Shown: positions 9,770 to 21,360, counted from the stretch's first letter. The stretch is 64,000 nucleotides of DNA from Tsuneonella litorea (GCF_025154015.1 NZ_JAOAMV010000004.1:186001-250000); one strand, 5' to 3'. The notes: a model not told the origin generated them from the letters alone. Translations and numbers: made by a program.

Positions 9770-10333
9770 TCAGTCCATCCGCGCCCGCGCGATGATCGAA
9801 TGGCTCGACGCGAGGACGTTGAAACTGCCGAGCAACGTCCAGCCGGCGTCGCGCGCCCGGACGTCGATCTGCCGCAGGTCTTCCGACAGCGCGCGATCGT
9901 AGAGCGCGGGATCGAGCCGGCCGGGCGCGTCGATCGCGAACTGCGACCCGAGCACGTGGGTCGTCTCGCCGCCGCGCGCGAGCTTGGCCATGTAGACGAG
10001 GTTGAGAAATGGCTGTCCGTCGCGCGTCACGTTGGGGACGACGAACTTCTCGTCATACTGTTCCGGGCTCCGGAGAAATTGGCGCATCCGCCGGCGAACC
10101 GGCCCCGGCCCTTCCTGCGGCTGAAGGAACCGGCAGTTGCGGCCGATCACCGCTTCGGCGGGATATCCGGACAGGTCGAGAAACGCCTGGTTGACCCCTA
10201 CCAGCGGGCTATCGGGGCGGGTGCAGTCGGCAATCGTCAGTGCCACCCCGCTCCTGGCGAACATGTCGATGATGTCTTGCGGCAAGGCGGCCGATTCGTC
10301 GAATGCGGTCATCGAGCGGCTGTAAGCGCACAT
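9770..10333 (-). CDS. LOV-domain photoreceptor protein
   Basis: A 187-residue PAS protein of the LOV class. It contains GRNCRFLQ, the flavin-binding and adduct-forming motif with the photoactive cysteine at residue 67, NVTRDGQPFLN (flavin contacts) and a glutamine in LGSQFAID at the position that hydrogen-bonds the flavin. A C-terminal helix of about 60 residues follows; there is no kinase or DNA-binding domain. The start at 10333 may be moved to the methionine at 10312, which keeps the whole domain. It is the first gene of a two-gene unit with the HWE kinase, so blue light is a likely input to that kinase, in trans. Confidence 0.9.
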   Translation of the reverse strand: MCAYSRSMTAFDESAALPQDIIDMFARSGVALTIADCTRPDSPLVGVNQAFLDLSGYPAEAVIGRNCRFLQPQEGPGPVRRRMRQFLRSPEQYDEKFVVPNVTRDGQPFLNLVYMAKLARGGETTHVLGSQFAIDAPGRLDPALYDRALSEDLRQIDVRARDAGWTLLGSFNVLASSHSIIARARMD

Positions 10334-10396
10334 TGTCTTGCGTCAAATAGCCGCCATACTGGCCAGCAACCGGTCCGGCTGTTAGCAAGCGGTGCC

Positions 10397-11872
10397 ATGC
10401 AGACCGGAATACTGATCAGCCTCGCCCTTTACTTCCTCCTGATGATCGCCATCGGCCTTTACGCCTGGCGCAAGTCGACCGCGGATACCGAGGGGTACCT
10501 CCTGGCCGGACGCAACCTGCACCCGGCGGTCGCCGCGCTGTCGGCCGGCGCGTCGGACATGTCCGGCTGGTTGCTGCTGGGCCTGCCCGGCGCGCTCTAT
10601 GCGAGCGGGCTGGTCGAGGCGTGGATCGGCATCGGGCTGTTCCTCGGCGCGCTCGTCAACTGGATCGTGGTCGCCCCGCGGTTGCGCAAGCAGACCATCG
10701 ACCTCAACGATTCGCTGACGATCCCCGAATTCCTCGGCAACCGGTTTCCCAACTACGCCGTCGCGCTGCGCGTCGTCAGCGCGGTGATCGTCGTGCTGTT
10801 CTTCACCGTCTACACCGCCGCGGGCCTCGTCGGCGGGGGCAAGCTGTTCGTCAGCGCGTTTTCCGAATTCACCGGCGGCGGCTACATGACCGGGGTGTGG
10901 GTGACCGCGCTGGTGGTGCTCGCCTACACCATGGTCGGCGGCTTCCTCGCGGTCAGCCTGACCGACTTCGTGCAGGGCGTGATCATGGTGCTGGCGCTCG
11001 TCGTGATGCCGCTCGTCGTCATGTTCGGAGAGGGCGGCAGTTCGGGCGGCAGCATCGCCGCGGTGCCGCAGGCCGGCTTCCTCGACATCGGCCACAACCT
11101 CACCGCGATCGGCTGGCTGTCGGCGGTCACCTGGGGCCTGGGCTATTTCGGCCAGCCGCACATCATCGTGCGGTTCATGGCGATCCGCTCGGTCAAGGCG
11201 GTCGCCACCGCGCGCTGGATCGGGATGAGCTGGATGGCCGTGTGCCTCGCCGGCGCGCTGGGCGTCGGGCTTGCTGGGCGCGCCTACGTCGAGCGCAACG
11301 GCCTGGTGGTCGAGGACCCGGAAACGATCTTCATCGTGCTCTCGAACCTCCTGTTCCACCCGCTCGTCACCGGCTTCCTCTACGCCGCGCTGCTGGCGGC
11401 GATCATGTCGACGATCTCCTCGCAGCTGCTGGTCTCGTCGAGCTCGCTCACCGAGGACTTCTACCGTCTGTTCCTGCGCAAGAACGCGAGCGAGCGCGAA
11501 GCGGTGACCGTGGGCCGGATCAGCGTCGCGCTCGTCGCGGTGATGGCGGTCCTGCTGGCGGCCGATCCCGACAGCGAAGTGCTCGGCCTCGTGGCGCACG
11601 CCTGGGCGGGCTTCGGCGCGGCGTTCGGCCCGCTCATCATTCTGTCGTTGACCTGGCAGCGGATGACAGGCGCCGGCGCGCTCGCGGGTCTCGTCACCGG
11701 GGCGGCGGTCGTGATCGTGTGGATCGCCAACGGGTGGGACACGAGCTTCCTCGGCGGCGAAGGCGTCTACGAGATCCTGCCCGGCTTCATCGCCGCGTGG
11801 ATCGCGGTCGTCGCGGTCAGCCTGGCGACCGCACCCGCGGCTCCGTCCACCGCGGCCGCACCCGCCGATTAG
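10397..11872 (+). CDS. putP: sodium/solute symporter, PutP-like (proline)
   Basis: A 491-residue integral membrane protein of the sodium:solute symporter family with about 12-13 hydrophobic segments. Diagnostic stretches are GYLLAGRNLHPAVAALSAGASDMSGW near the N-terminus, SLTIPEFLGNRF, and GYFGQPHIIVRFMAI, all close to the proline permease PutP. The family couples sodium entry to uptake of proline. The ATG at 10397 begins the first helix directly; longer readings of the frame are shadows of the divergent LOV gene. Substrate assignment to proline is by similarity of these motifs only. Confidence 0.88.
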   Translation: MQTGILISLALYFLLMIAIGLYAWRKSTADTEGYLLAGRNLHPAVAALSAGASDMSGWLLLGLPGALYASGLVEAWIGIGLFLGALVNWIVVAPRLRKQTIDLNDSLTIPEFLGNRFPNYAVALRVVSAVIVVLFFTVYTAAGLVGGGKLFVSAFSEFTGGGYMTGVWVTALVVLAYTMVGGFLAVSLTDFVQGVIMVLALVVMPLVVMFGEGGSSGGSIAAVPQAGFLDIGHNLTAIGWLSAVTWGLGYFGQPHIIVRFMAIRSVKAVATARWIGMSWMAVCLAGALGVGLAGRAYVERNGLVVEDPETIFIVLSNLLFHPLVTGFLYAALLAAIMSTISSQLLVSSSSLTEDFYRLFLRKNASEREAVTVGRISVALVAVMAVLLAADPDSEVLGLVAHAWAGFGAAFGPLIILSLTWQRMTGAGALAGLVTGAAVVIVWIANGWDTSFLGGEGVYEILPGFIAAWIAVVAVSLATAPAAPSTAAAPAD

Positions 11873-11907
11873 GGCGTTGTTAACCACGGCGCGCGACACT
11901 CGCCGCC

Positions 11908-12585
11908 ATGGTTCGCAAGTTCGCCCCGCTGTTCGCCGTGGCGCTGGCCGCGTGCGGCAACCTGGTGCCCGACGGCCGCGCCCCGGTGCGCCCGCAGGCG
12001 CAGGCCGCGCCGCCCGCCGTGGCGATAAGCCCGCAGGCGCGCCTGTGCCTCGGCGAACTGGGCGCGACCGGTGCCAACTTCACCCCGCTGCCCGATCGCT
12101 ATTACGGAGCCGGGTGCGCCACCGTCGGCACGGTCAGCCTGACCGGGCTGCAGGGCGACGCGGCGCGCTTCCTGCTTACCAACCTCGGGCCGGTGTCGTG
12201 CCCGCTCGCCGATGCCCTGGCGGGCTGGGCGCGGTTCGGGGTCGACCGGGCCGCGCGCGAGGTGCTGGGCAGCCCGCTCGCCCGGATCGAGACGATGGGC
12301 AGCTACAACTGCCGGACGATCGCGGGCAGCGCGCGCCTTTCCGCCCACGCCACCGCCGAGGCGATCGACGTGGCCGCGTTCGTGCTGGCCGACGGGCGCC
12401 GGATCAGCGTGCTGGGCTCCTGGAGCGGCGGGACCGAGCAAGAGCAACGTTTCCTCCGGGTGGTGCACGCCAGCGCGTGCAAGCGGTTCGGCACGATACT
12501 GGGCCCCGCCTACAACGCCGCCCACCGCGACCATTTCCATCTCGAGGCCGCGAAGCTTTCCGGCAGCGGCAGCTTCTGCCGCTAG
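11908..12585 (+). CDS. extensin-like domain lipoprotein
   Basis: A 225-residue exported protein. The N-terminus is a lipoprotein signal (hydrophobic stretch ending LAAC, cysteine about residue 17). Most of the mature part matches the bacterial extensin-like C-terminal domain: CPLADALAGW, GSYNCRTIAG, SAHATAEAIDVAAF and HRDHFHLE, with four or more cysteines and the histidine/aspartate pattern resembling D-Ala-D-Ala peptidase-like metal sites. A cell-wall role is plausible but unproven. It lies 35 bases after the symporter and may be cotranscribed. Confidence 0.85.
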   Translation: MVRKFAPLFAVALAACGNLVPDGRAPVRPQAQAAPPAVAISPQARLCLGELGATGANFTPLPDRYYGAGCATVGTVSLTGLQGDAARFLLTNLGPVSCPLADALAGWARFGVDRAAREVLGSPLARIETMGSYNCRTIAGSARLSAHATAEAIDVAAFVLADGRRISVLGSWSGGTEQEQRFLRVVHASACKRFGTILGPAYNAAHRDHFHLEAAKLSGSGSFCR

Positions 12586-12597
12586 GCGGCGCGCGCG

Positions 12598-13230
12598 TCA
12601 GCCGTCCAGCGGCTGGATCATCGGCCCTTCGAGCCGCGCCTCGAGCCGCAGCCGGACCGCCTCGGCCGCGTGGCTTGCGCCCAGCTTGCTCATCATGTTG
12701 GCGCGGTGAATCTCGACCGTCCGCGGGCTGATCTGCAATTCGCGCGCGATCGTCTTGTTGCTGCTGCCGAGGGTGAGCCAGTCCAGCACTTCGCGCTCGC
12801 GCGCCGAGAGGCTGGAGATCCGCCCGCGCGCCTCGATCATCCGCCGCCGCGCTTCGGCGTGGTCGCGTGCTTCCTCGCCGATCCGGTCGAGCACCGCGGT
12901 CAGCCGCTCGGGCTCGAGCGGCAGCGGCAGGTAGTCGATCGCGCCCGCCTTGATGGCCGCCACGACGCGCGACGTGCGCGGCGCCTCGTCCATCGCGACC
13001 AGCGGCAGCCACACGCCGCAGCGGGCGAGCAGGTCGAGCGTTTCCTGGATCCCGCCGGCCGTTGCGTCGTCGCGCACGACGACGATGCCGCGCTGCGGGG
13101 GATGCTCGCACAGCTCGGCGAGATCGGCATAGACCTCGGCATGATGCCCCAACCCGAAGGCGATCCGGGCAAGGTCGGCACGCGTGCGCGTGTCGGCGTC
13201 GACGAAGTGGATGATGTTGCGCTGACCCAT
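12598..13230 (-). CDS. FixJ/LuxR-type regulator with degenerate receiver
   Basis: A 210-residue protein with an N-terminal CheY-like domain (1-120) and a C-terminal LuxR-type helix-turn-helix (about 140-200; SAREREVLDWL, SNKTIARELQISPRTVEIHRANMM). The order and length match FixJ. The receiver is unusual: the acidic pocket reads VDADTR, the acceptor region has Asp54/Asp55 in VVRDDA, but the conserved Thr/Ser after beta-4 is replaced (LVAMDE) and the conserved lysine is missing (DYLPLPLEP). It may therefore act without normal phosphorylation. No cognate kinase is adjacent; it converges on the extensin-like gene. Confidence 0.88.
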   Translation of the reverse strand: MGQRNIIHFVDADTRTRADLARIAFGLGHHAEVYADLAELCEHPPQRGIVVVRDDATAGGIQETLDLLARCGVWLPLVAMDEAPRTSRVVAAIKAGAIDYLPLPLEPERLTAVLDRIGEEARDHAEARRRMIEARGRISSLSAREREVLDWLTLGSSNKTIARELQISPRTVEIHRANMMSKLGASHAAEAVRLRLEARLEGPMIQPLDG

Positions 13231-13404
13231 GCCGGCAATGATGCCGCGTGGCGCGCGCGTTACAATTCCGGTCGCGTTCCGAAACGGAGGTAATGCGCTA
13301 AGTAATCGCCGCTATCCGTTGGCGCGCCGACTGGAGGGCATTGATCCGGATCGGAGCCAATTCTACGGGAATCTGCGCATTCGCCGCTCGAAATCGGCGG
13401 CAAA

Positions 13405-14163
13405 TCAGGCGGTTTCGTCGGCCGAAGCGTAGAAACTGTAGTCGGGCAGTTCGTTGAAGGCGTTGCGCAGGGAATCGCTCCAGCCCGCCGAGATCGCCTG
13501 GAAATAGGTATCCTCGTGAGTGATCCGCCGCTGGTGCCCGGCGGCGAAGGTGTCGCGCTCGATCACCATCATGTCGAGCGGCAGGCCGACCGAGAGGTTG
13601 GCCTTGAGCGTCGAATCGAAGCTGACCATCAGCAGCTTGACCGCGTCCTCGAAGCTCATGCCGCGGTCGTAGGCGCGGATCAGGATCGGGCGGCCGTACT
13701 TGGTCTCGCCGATCTGGAAGAACGGCGTGTCCCAGCTCGCCTCGATGAAGTTGCCTTCGGGATAGATCAGGAACAGGCGCGGCTCCATGCCCTTGATCTG
13801 GCCGGCGACGATCATCGAGGCGGTGAAGCGGCCCTGCCCCTGCGCCCCGTTCGCCGCCTGCCGTTCGTCGATCGTGTCGCGCAGCAGCCGCCCGATCTCG
13901 GTCGCGACCTGGAACATCGTCGGCGCGTCGTAGACGGTGTTGCGCCGCTCGCCCGGGGTCTTCGTGCGCTCCTCCAGCTGGCTGATCACGGCCTGGGTGG
14001 TGGCGAGGTTGCCCGCCGTCATGACCGCGATCACCCGCTCGCCGGGCTGTTCCCAGTGCATCATCTTGCGGAACACCGAGATGTTGTCGACGCCCGAATT
14101 GGTCCGCGTGTCGCTCATCAGCACGAGGCCCTTGTCGAGCACCATTCCGACGCAATAGGTCAT
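13405..14163 (-). CDS. Anbu-type proteasome-like protease
   Basis: A 252-residue Ntn-hydrolase related to HslV and 20S proteasome beta subunits. The protein begins MTYCVGM, so removal of methionine exposes threonine 2, the catalytic nucleophile in this group; LVLMSDTRTNSG and AVMTAGNLATTQ are the conserved following motifs. Anbu (ancestral beta subunit) assembles into an open helical ring without a known ATPase. It is the last gene of the operon ATP-grasp, alpha-E, transglutaminase, Anbu, which is the conserved partner set for this family. Confidence 0.9.
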   Translation of the reverse strand: MTYCVGMVLDKGLVLMSDTRTNSGVDNISVFRKMMHWEQPGERVIAVMTAGNLATTQAVISQLEERTKTPGERRNTVYDAPTMFQVATEIGRLLRDTIDERQAANGAQGQGRFTASMIVAGQIKGMEPRLFLIYPEGNFIEASWDTPFFQIGETKYGRPILIRAYDRGMSFEDAVKLLMVSFDSTLKANLSVGLPLDMMVIERDTFAAGHQRRITHEDTYFQAISAGWSDSLRNAFNELPDYSFYASADETA

Positions 14164-14227
14164 CGTTTTCTCTTTCGCCCCCCGGCGTCAATCGCAGGTC
14201 GTGAGTGTAACCAAAGCTTCGCGGGCG

Positions 14228-15043
14228 TCACTGTTCCTGCTGCTGCTGTTCCACAGCGACGTCGACCCTGAGGTCCTGGGTCGCCGAACCGAAGGTGATC
14301 CCGGTGATCGGCGCCGCGTCGCGGTAATCGCGGCCCGTCGCCACGCGGACATAGCGCGGGTCGGGGCTGATCCCGTTCGACACGTCGAAGCCGACCCAGC
14401 CGAGCCCGTCGATATAGGCCTCGGCCCAGGCGTGCGTCGCTTCCTGGTCGATGCGGTCGTTCATCATCAGGTAGCCCGAAACGTAGCGCGCCGGCACCCC
14501 GACGTCGCGCGCCGCACCGATGAAGATGTGCGCGTGGTCCTGGCAGACCCCGCATCCCGCCTCGAGCGATTCCTCGCCGGTCGTGGACACGCCGGTCGAG
14601 CCCTTGCGGTATTCGACCGCGTCGCGCACCGCCTGTGACAGCGTGTGCAGGAAATCGAGCCGTTTCTGGTCGGAAAACTCGATGCCGCGGACCAGCTGGC
14701 GCAGGCGCGGCCCGGGCCGCGTCAGGCGGGTCTGGCCGAGAAAGCTCCACAGCGGCAGGTGTCCCGCGTGGTGCCCGATCACCCCGGCGTGGTCCTGCGT
14801 CTCGACCGTGCCGCGGCAGGTCACCACGACCTCGCGGGCGTCCGGCTCGATCGAGACCAGCGTCACGGTGTTGTGGTTCTGGTCCTCGTATTCGAGTTCC
14901 CTGTGCGCGTGCTCGTACTCCATCGTCCAGTCGAGGATCGACTGGCCCTGCGTGGTCTTGGGAGTCAGGCGCAACCGCTGGAGCGCGTGCACGACCGGCT
15001 GCTCGAAGCTGTAGCGGGTGGTATGACGAATCGCGAGGCGCAT
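14228..15043 (-). CDS. transglutaminase-like cysteine peptidase of the Anbu operon
   Basis: A 271-residue protein with the bacterial transglutaminase N-terminal domain (residues 1-85, beginning RLAIRHTTRYSFEQPV) and the papain-fold core with catalytic cysteine in EAGCGVCQDHAH, histidine in ATHAWAEAYIDGLGW and aspartate in GWVGFDVSNG. It probably hydrolyses or transfers peptide amide bonds in the cytoplasm. It sits 17 bases after the alpha-E gene and 64 before the Anbu gene. The short glutamine-rich tail (QQQQEQ) is the only low-complexity part. Confidence 0.93.
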   Translation of the reverse strand: MRLAIRHTTRYSFEQPVVHALQRLRLTPKTTQGQSILDWTMEYEHAHRELEYEDQNHNTVTLVSIEPDAREVVVTCRGTVETQDHAGVIGHHAGHLPLWSFLGQTRLTRPGPRLRQLVRGIEFSDQKRLDFLHTLSQAVRDAVEYRKGSTGVSTTGEESLEAGCGVCQDHAHIFIGAARDVGVPARYVSGYLMMNDRIDQEATHAWAEAYIDGLGWVGFDVSNGISPDPRYVRVATGRDYRDAAPITGITFGSATQDLRVDVAVEQQQQEQ

Positions 15044-15059
15044 GGCGTCTGGGCCTTCC

Positions 15060-16004
15060 CTATCGCAGGAACCGGTAGTCGTCGGCGATGGCGCGGGCGA
15101 TGTCGGCGTTGTCGCGCATGAACCCGGTGAGAAACTCGTGCAGGCCCAGGTCGAAGACCCGCTCGATCGTCAGCTCGCCCAGCATCTCGCACGATTTCTC
15201 GATCAGCCGGCTGCTCTCGCCTTCGCCGCCGTGCATCTTGGCGAGCGACTTGAGGTTGGCCCGCAGCATCATGTGGCTGAAGGCGAGGCTGCGCGGGAAC
15301 CGCTCGTCCGTCACGAGGAACTCGACGATCCCGCGCGAGTCCGCCTGTCCCGCGTTGAGCCAGCGGTAGGCGCGGTCGCCCGAAACCGATCGCAGCACCT
15401 GGTCCCACTGCCCGCTGTCGAGCGTGGTCCCGACGTAGCTGAGCGACGGCAGCAGCAGGTAGTACTTCATGTCGAGGATGCGCGCGGTGTTGTCCGCCCG
15501 CTCGACGAACGTGCCCGCGTTGGCGAAGTTGAAGCCCGCGTCGCGCAGCATCGAGTTGACCATCGCCCCGTGCGCCAGCGTGCCGGCCCGCCGCACCAGC
15601 GCGATGACCTCTCCCACCGCGCCCTGCCCGACCGGCCGCGCGAGGACGCCGTCGATCTGCATCCAGCTCTCGTTGACCACGCTCCACAGCTCGCCCGAGA
15701 TCGCGTTGCGGACCAGCCGTGCGTTGGTGCGCACCTGCCGCATCATCTCGCGCACGCTGCCCGGATTGTCGCCGTCGCGCAGGATGTGGTTCCACACCTG
15801 GATGCCGGTGTAGGTGCCGTGCTTGGCGCGATAGGCATCGGCCTGGCCCGACGCCTGAATGACCGAGCGCCACTCTTCCTCGGCGCTGATCACGTCGCGG
15901 GTCAGCGCCATGCGCAGGCCCGCATCGAGCAGGCGCGCGGTGTTCTCGGCCCGCTCGAGATAGCGGAACATCCAGAACAGTCCGTTGGCGGTCTTGCCTA
16001 GCAT
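15060..16004 (-). CDS. alpha-E domain protein of the Anbu operon
   Basis: A 314-residue all-helical protein of the alpha-E (DUF403) family, beginning MLGKTANGLFWMFRYLERAENTAR, the usual family opening, and containing the internal repeat ERADNTARILDMKYYLLLP. The family is always found with circularly permuted ATP-grasp proteins and transglutaminase-like peptidases; it is thought to be part of a peptide-ligating or peptide-modifying complex, but the reaction is unknown. Gene spacing to the upstream ATP-grasp gene is 18 bases. Confidence 0.93.
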   Translation of the reverse strand: MLGKTANGLFWMFRYLERAENTARLLDAGLRMALTRDVISAEEEWRSVIQASGQADAYRAKHGTYTGIQVWNHILRDGDNPGSVREMMRQVRTNARLVRNAISGELWSVVNESWMQIDGVLARPVGQGAVGEVIALVRRAGTLAHGAMVNSMLRDAGFNFANAGTFVERADNTARILDMKYYLLLPSLSYVGTTLDSGQWDQVLRSVSGDRAYRWLNAGQADSRGIVEFLVTDERFPRSLAFSHMMLRANLKSLAKMHGGEGESSRLIEKSCEMLGELTIERVFDLGLHEFLTGFMRDNADIARAIADDYRFLR

Positions 16005-16022
16005 GAGCGGTTCCGGGCCATC

Positions 16023-17450
16023 TCAGTCCTTCAGCACCCAGGTATCCTTGGTGCCCCCGCCCTGCGACGAGTTGACCACGAGGCTGCCCTTCTTGAGCGC
16101 GACGCGGGTCAGCCCGCCCGGCGTGATCTCGACCCCGTCGGGCGAGACCAGCACGAACGGCCGCAGGTCGACATGGCGGGGGCTGAGGCCCTTGCGGGTG
16201 AACACCGGGCAGGTGCTGAGGGCGAGGGTCGGCTGGGCGATGTAGTTTTCCGGCTTTGCCTCGAGCTTGCGGCGGAAAAGCGCGATCTCGCGCCGGGTCG
16301 CGGTGGGGCCGACGAGCATCCCGTACCCGCCCGAGCCGTGGACTTCCTTGACGACGAGCTCGGCGAGGTTGTCGAGCACGTACTTGAGACTGTCCGGATC
16401 GGCGCAGCGAAACGTCTCGACATTGGGAAGCAGCGGCTTTTCGCCGGTGTAGAACTCGACGATCTCGGGCATGAACGAATAGATCGCCTTGTCGTCGGCG
16501 ATCCCAGTGCCCGGCGCGTTGGCGATGGTGATCCCGCCCGAGCGATAGACGTCCATGATCCCCGGCACGCCGAGCATGCTGTCGGGATTGAAGCTCAAGG
16601 GATCGAGGAAGTCGTCGTCGACCCGGCGATAAAGCACGTCGACCGGCACGTAGCCGCCGGTCGTGCGCATCGCCACGCGCCCGTCGATGACCCTGAGGTC
16701 GCCGCCCTCGACCAGCTCGGCCCCCATCTGGTCGGCGAGAAAGGCGTGCTCGTAGTAGGCGGAATTGTAAATTCCCGGCGTCAGCACGGCGACGCGCGGC
16801 TTGCCCTCGCACTTGGGCGGCGCGCAGGCAGCAAGGCTGCGGGCGAGCTTGCGCGGATAGTCGCTGACGGTCTCCACCCCGACCCGCGTGAACAGCTCGG
16901 GGAACATCGCCATCATCGTCTCGCGGTTCTCGAGCATGTACGAGACGCCCGACGGCGTGCGCGCGTTGTCCTCGAGCACGAAGAAATCGTTCGGCCCGGT
17001 GCGCACGAGGTCGATCCCGACGATGTGGGTGTAGACCCCTCCAGGCGGGGTGAAGCCGACCATCTCGGGAAGCCAGGCCTCGTTGTTCCGTAGCAGGCGC
17101 TCGGGCACCCGGCCCGCGCGGATGATTTCCTGGCGGTGGTAGAGATCGTGGATGAAGGCGTTGAGCGCGCGGACGCGCTGCTCGATGCCCTTGGTCAGCT
17201 TGCGCCACTCGCCCGCCGAGACGATCCGCGGGACCATGTCGAACGGGATCAGCCGCTCCTCGGCCTCCTGCTCGCTGTAGACGTTGAAGGTGATGCCGGT
17301 GCGGCGGAAGACGTTCTCCGCCTCGCGGTCCTTGCGGCGCAGCCAGCCGCGATCCTGTTCGTCGAACCACTGCGCGTAGCCGGCATAGGCAGGGCGCACC
17401 GCGCCCGCCGGGTCGCGCATCTCGTCGAAATTGTCGGACGGACCGTTCAT
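16023..17450 (-). CDS. circularly permuted type 2 ATP-grasp protein
   Basis: A 475-residue protein of the DUF404/DUF407 ATP-grasp group. Recognisable parts are RRTGITFNVY, FIHDLYHRQEIIRAGR, and the glycine-rich and acidic block FFVLEDNARTPSGVSYMLENR, followed by SFMPEIVEFY and VVKEVHGSGGYGM. ATP-grasp enzymes form amide bonds from carboxylates using ATP. As first gene of the Anbu operon it probably makes the peptide or conjugate on which the other products act; that is inference from conserved neighbourhood. Confidence 0.93.
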   Translation of the reverse strand: MNGPSDNFDEMRDPAGAVRPAYAGYAQWFDEQDRGWLRRKDREAENVFRRTGITFNVYSEQEAEERLIPFDMVPRIVSAGEWRKLTKGIEQRVRALNAFIHDLYHRQEIIRAGRVPERLLRNNEAWLPEMVGFTPPGGVYTHIVGIDLVRTGPNDFFVLEDNARTPSGVSYMLENRETMMAMFPELFTRVGVETVSDYPRKLARSLAACAPPKCEGKPRVAVLTPGIYNSAYYEHAFLADQMGAELVEGGDLRVIDGRVAMRTTGGYVPVDVLYRRVDDDFLDPLSFNPDSMLGVPGIMDVYRSGGITIANAPGTGIADDKAIYSFMPEIVEFYTGEKPLLPNVETFRCADPDSLKYVLDNLAELVVKEVHGSGGYGMLVGPTATRREIALFRRKLEAKPENYIAQPTLALSTCPVFTRKGLSPRHVDLRPFVLVSPDGVEITPGGLTRVALKKGSLVVNSSQGGGTKDTWVLKD

Positions 17451-17562
17451 GGAACCCCATGCTGCATTGCGAAGAAGCGCTTGGCTACCGGAAATGCAGC
17501 CCCTCGCGCTCCCAACGCACGGCGAGGCGCCGGTTTCCCGCCCGCCCGCTCATCGCATACGA

Positions 17563-18396
17563 TCAGTCCAACTCGCGCAACACCGCGGCGATCGCCTGGG
17601 GATCGTAGGCGAAACCCATGTGGGTGCAGCGCAGCGCCACCGCGCGGTCGCGCTCGCCCGGCGCCCCGCAGGCCGCGCGCGGGTGGACGATGCCGTCGCG
17701 CGGGCTCCACAGCGCGATCGTCTCGACCGGGGGCTTGGCGGCAAGCTCGATATCGACCGGCGGTTCCTCGACCCGGTGGCCGGTGACGAAGTGATAGGCG
17801 CGCCAGACGTTGTTCGCCCGCGGGCTCCACGAGAACGGCGAGCCCATCGTCACCACCTTGGCGACGCTGTCGGGCCGCCGCTTGGCAAGCTCGCGCGCGA
17901 ACAGCCCGCCAAGGCTCCACCCGACGAGATAGACCGGTTCGCCGTGCCGCTCGGCCAGATCGTCGAGCCGGCACTCGAGCCGCGCGATGTTGTCGCGGGT
18001 CGGCCCCCAGTTGAAGCCCAGCCCCCACCGCTTGACCGTGTGCCCCGCCGCCTCGAGCCGCCGCGCCATGTAGCGCATCCGCACCGGGTGGGTGGCGAAG
18101 CCGGGCAGGAGCATGACCGTGCGGGGGTGCCGGGCGGACACCGTTTCGTGCTTGCGGACGATCCGGCGGAAGGGTTCGACGACCCATTCCAGCTCGCCCA
18201 GCATCCGGCGCACCGGCGGGCCGGCGACGTCGTCGGGGCAGTCCTCGGCGGCGATGGCGACGCGCTGGAGGAGGGCGTCGCGCGCTTCGGCGAGCGGCGC
18301 CAGGCCAGGGGCGCCGGCCAGCCGTTCGCGGATGCCGAGGTCGATCATGCCCGTGAAACGCGCGAGGTCGCCCCCGGGTTTCGCGGGACCGCTCAC
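17563..18396 (-). CDS. alpha/beta hydrolase
   Basis: An alpha/beta-hydrolase fold protein of 277 residues when read from the GTG at 18396, which overlaps the stop of the upstream DUF3617 gene in a GTGA arrangement. The methionine at 18348 (261 residues) is the alternative start. It shows [14 protein letters not shown] (oxyanion strand), the nucleophile elbow VGWSLGG, GSPFSW, an aspartate in SPRDGIVHP and a terminal histidine in THMGFAYDP. The substrate is unknown; PHA-depolymerase-like or lipase-like activities are possible but nothing here decides. Confidence 0.85.
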   Translation of the reverse strand: MSGPAKPGGDLARFTGMIDLGIRERLAGAPGLAPLAEARDALLQRVAIAAEDCPDDVAGPPVRRMLGELEWVVEPFRRIVRKHETVSARHPRTVMLLPGFATHPVRMRYMARRLEAAGHTVKRWGLGFNWGPTRDNIARLECRLDDLAERHGEPVYLVGWSLGGLFARELAKRRPDSVAKVVTMGSPFSWSPRANNVWRAYHFVTGHRVEEPPVDIELAAKPPVETIALWSPRDGIVHPRAACGAPGERDRAVALRCTHMGFAYDPQAIAAVLRELD

Positions 18397-18944
18397 TCGC
18401 AGTCGCCGGTGCGCTTCGAATTCATCCGCATTTCCACCCGCATCTGTCCGCCGGGCATCATTGCCGCCTTCTGCACCATCGTCATGTGCATGGTCGAAGC
18501 CTCGGCGGATGCGGTGCCGTCGAGCGCGATATCGGCCGTCATCCCCTGCGGACCCGAGCACGTCAGCGCGGCGTCGAGCTTGCCGCCGTCGACCGCGAAC
18601 CGGCCGAACTCGCACTTCATCTGCCCCTGGCCCTCGGTCATCTTGCGGACCGATTCCTCGAAGCCCTTCGCGGCCTCGGCCTCGGTCAGACAGTAGCTGC
18701 TGGCTTCCTGCGAGGCCCGGCCCATCATCGACTTCATGGCGTTGGCCTGTTCCTGCGGGATACCGGGTACCGAGAAATCGATCAGGTCGACCGTCGTCTC
18801 GTACCGGCCGGGCCGCGGCTGTTCGAGCTTGCCGGCCTCGGCGATGACCTCGTCAGCGGTCCGGGGCGCGGCCGGTTCCTTGCTGCAGGCGGCCAGCATC
18901 GTCGAGCCGGCGAGAACGGCGACGGCGGTCACGATACGGTTCAT
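18393..18944 (-). CDS. DUF3617 family lipoprotein
   Basis: A 183-residue protein starting [13 protein letters not shown] with a lipobox LAAC (cysteine about residue 20). The mature part has the DUF3617 pattern: [18 protein letters not shown], then a paired cysteine region ([25 protein letters not shown]) and a closing [11 protein letters not shown]. The domain occurs in many proteobacterial periplasmic proteins of unknown role. It is divergent from uvrB and probably translationally coupled to the hydrolase. Confidence 0.88.
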   Translation of the reverse strand: MNRIVTAVAVLAGSTMLAACSKEPAAPRTADEVIAEAGKLEQPRPGRYETTVDLIDFSVPGIPQEQANAMKSMMGRASQEASSYCLTEAEAAKGFEESVRKMTEGQGQMKCEFGRFAVDGGKLDAALTCSGPQGMTADIALDGTASAEASTMHMTMVQKAAMMPGGQMRVEMRMNSKRTGDCE

Positions 18945-19058
18945 GCGCAAACTCCCGGCAGACGAGATGGGCTTGCAGGCTATCAACCGTTTGGCGGCGC
19001 GCCAACCGCCTTGCCCGCCGACTTGCCCGCAAAGGGCAGCTTCCCCATATCGCGGCGC

Positions 19059-21254
<2,196 letters not shown>

Positions 21255-21360
21255 GGCGTTGGCAGCAAGGGGATCGACATTCGTCGAGCGGGAGACGAAA
21301 CATGAGCGAGGAACTGGCAGTCCGCGCGGACTGACGAGCCTGCTATTTGGGGGAACACCG

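Noticed and set aside
21302-21334. Ten-codon frame (MSEELAVRAD) after uvrB
   Set aside because: Too short to judge; a ribosome site is possible but no conservation can be seen here.
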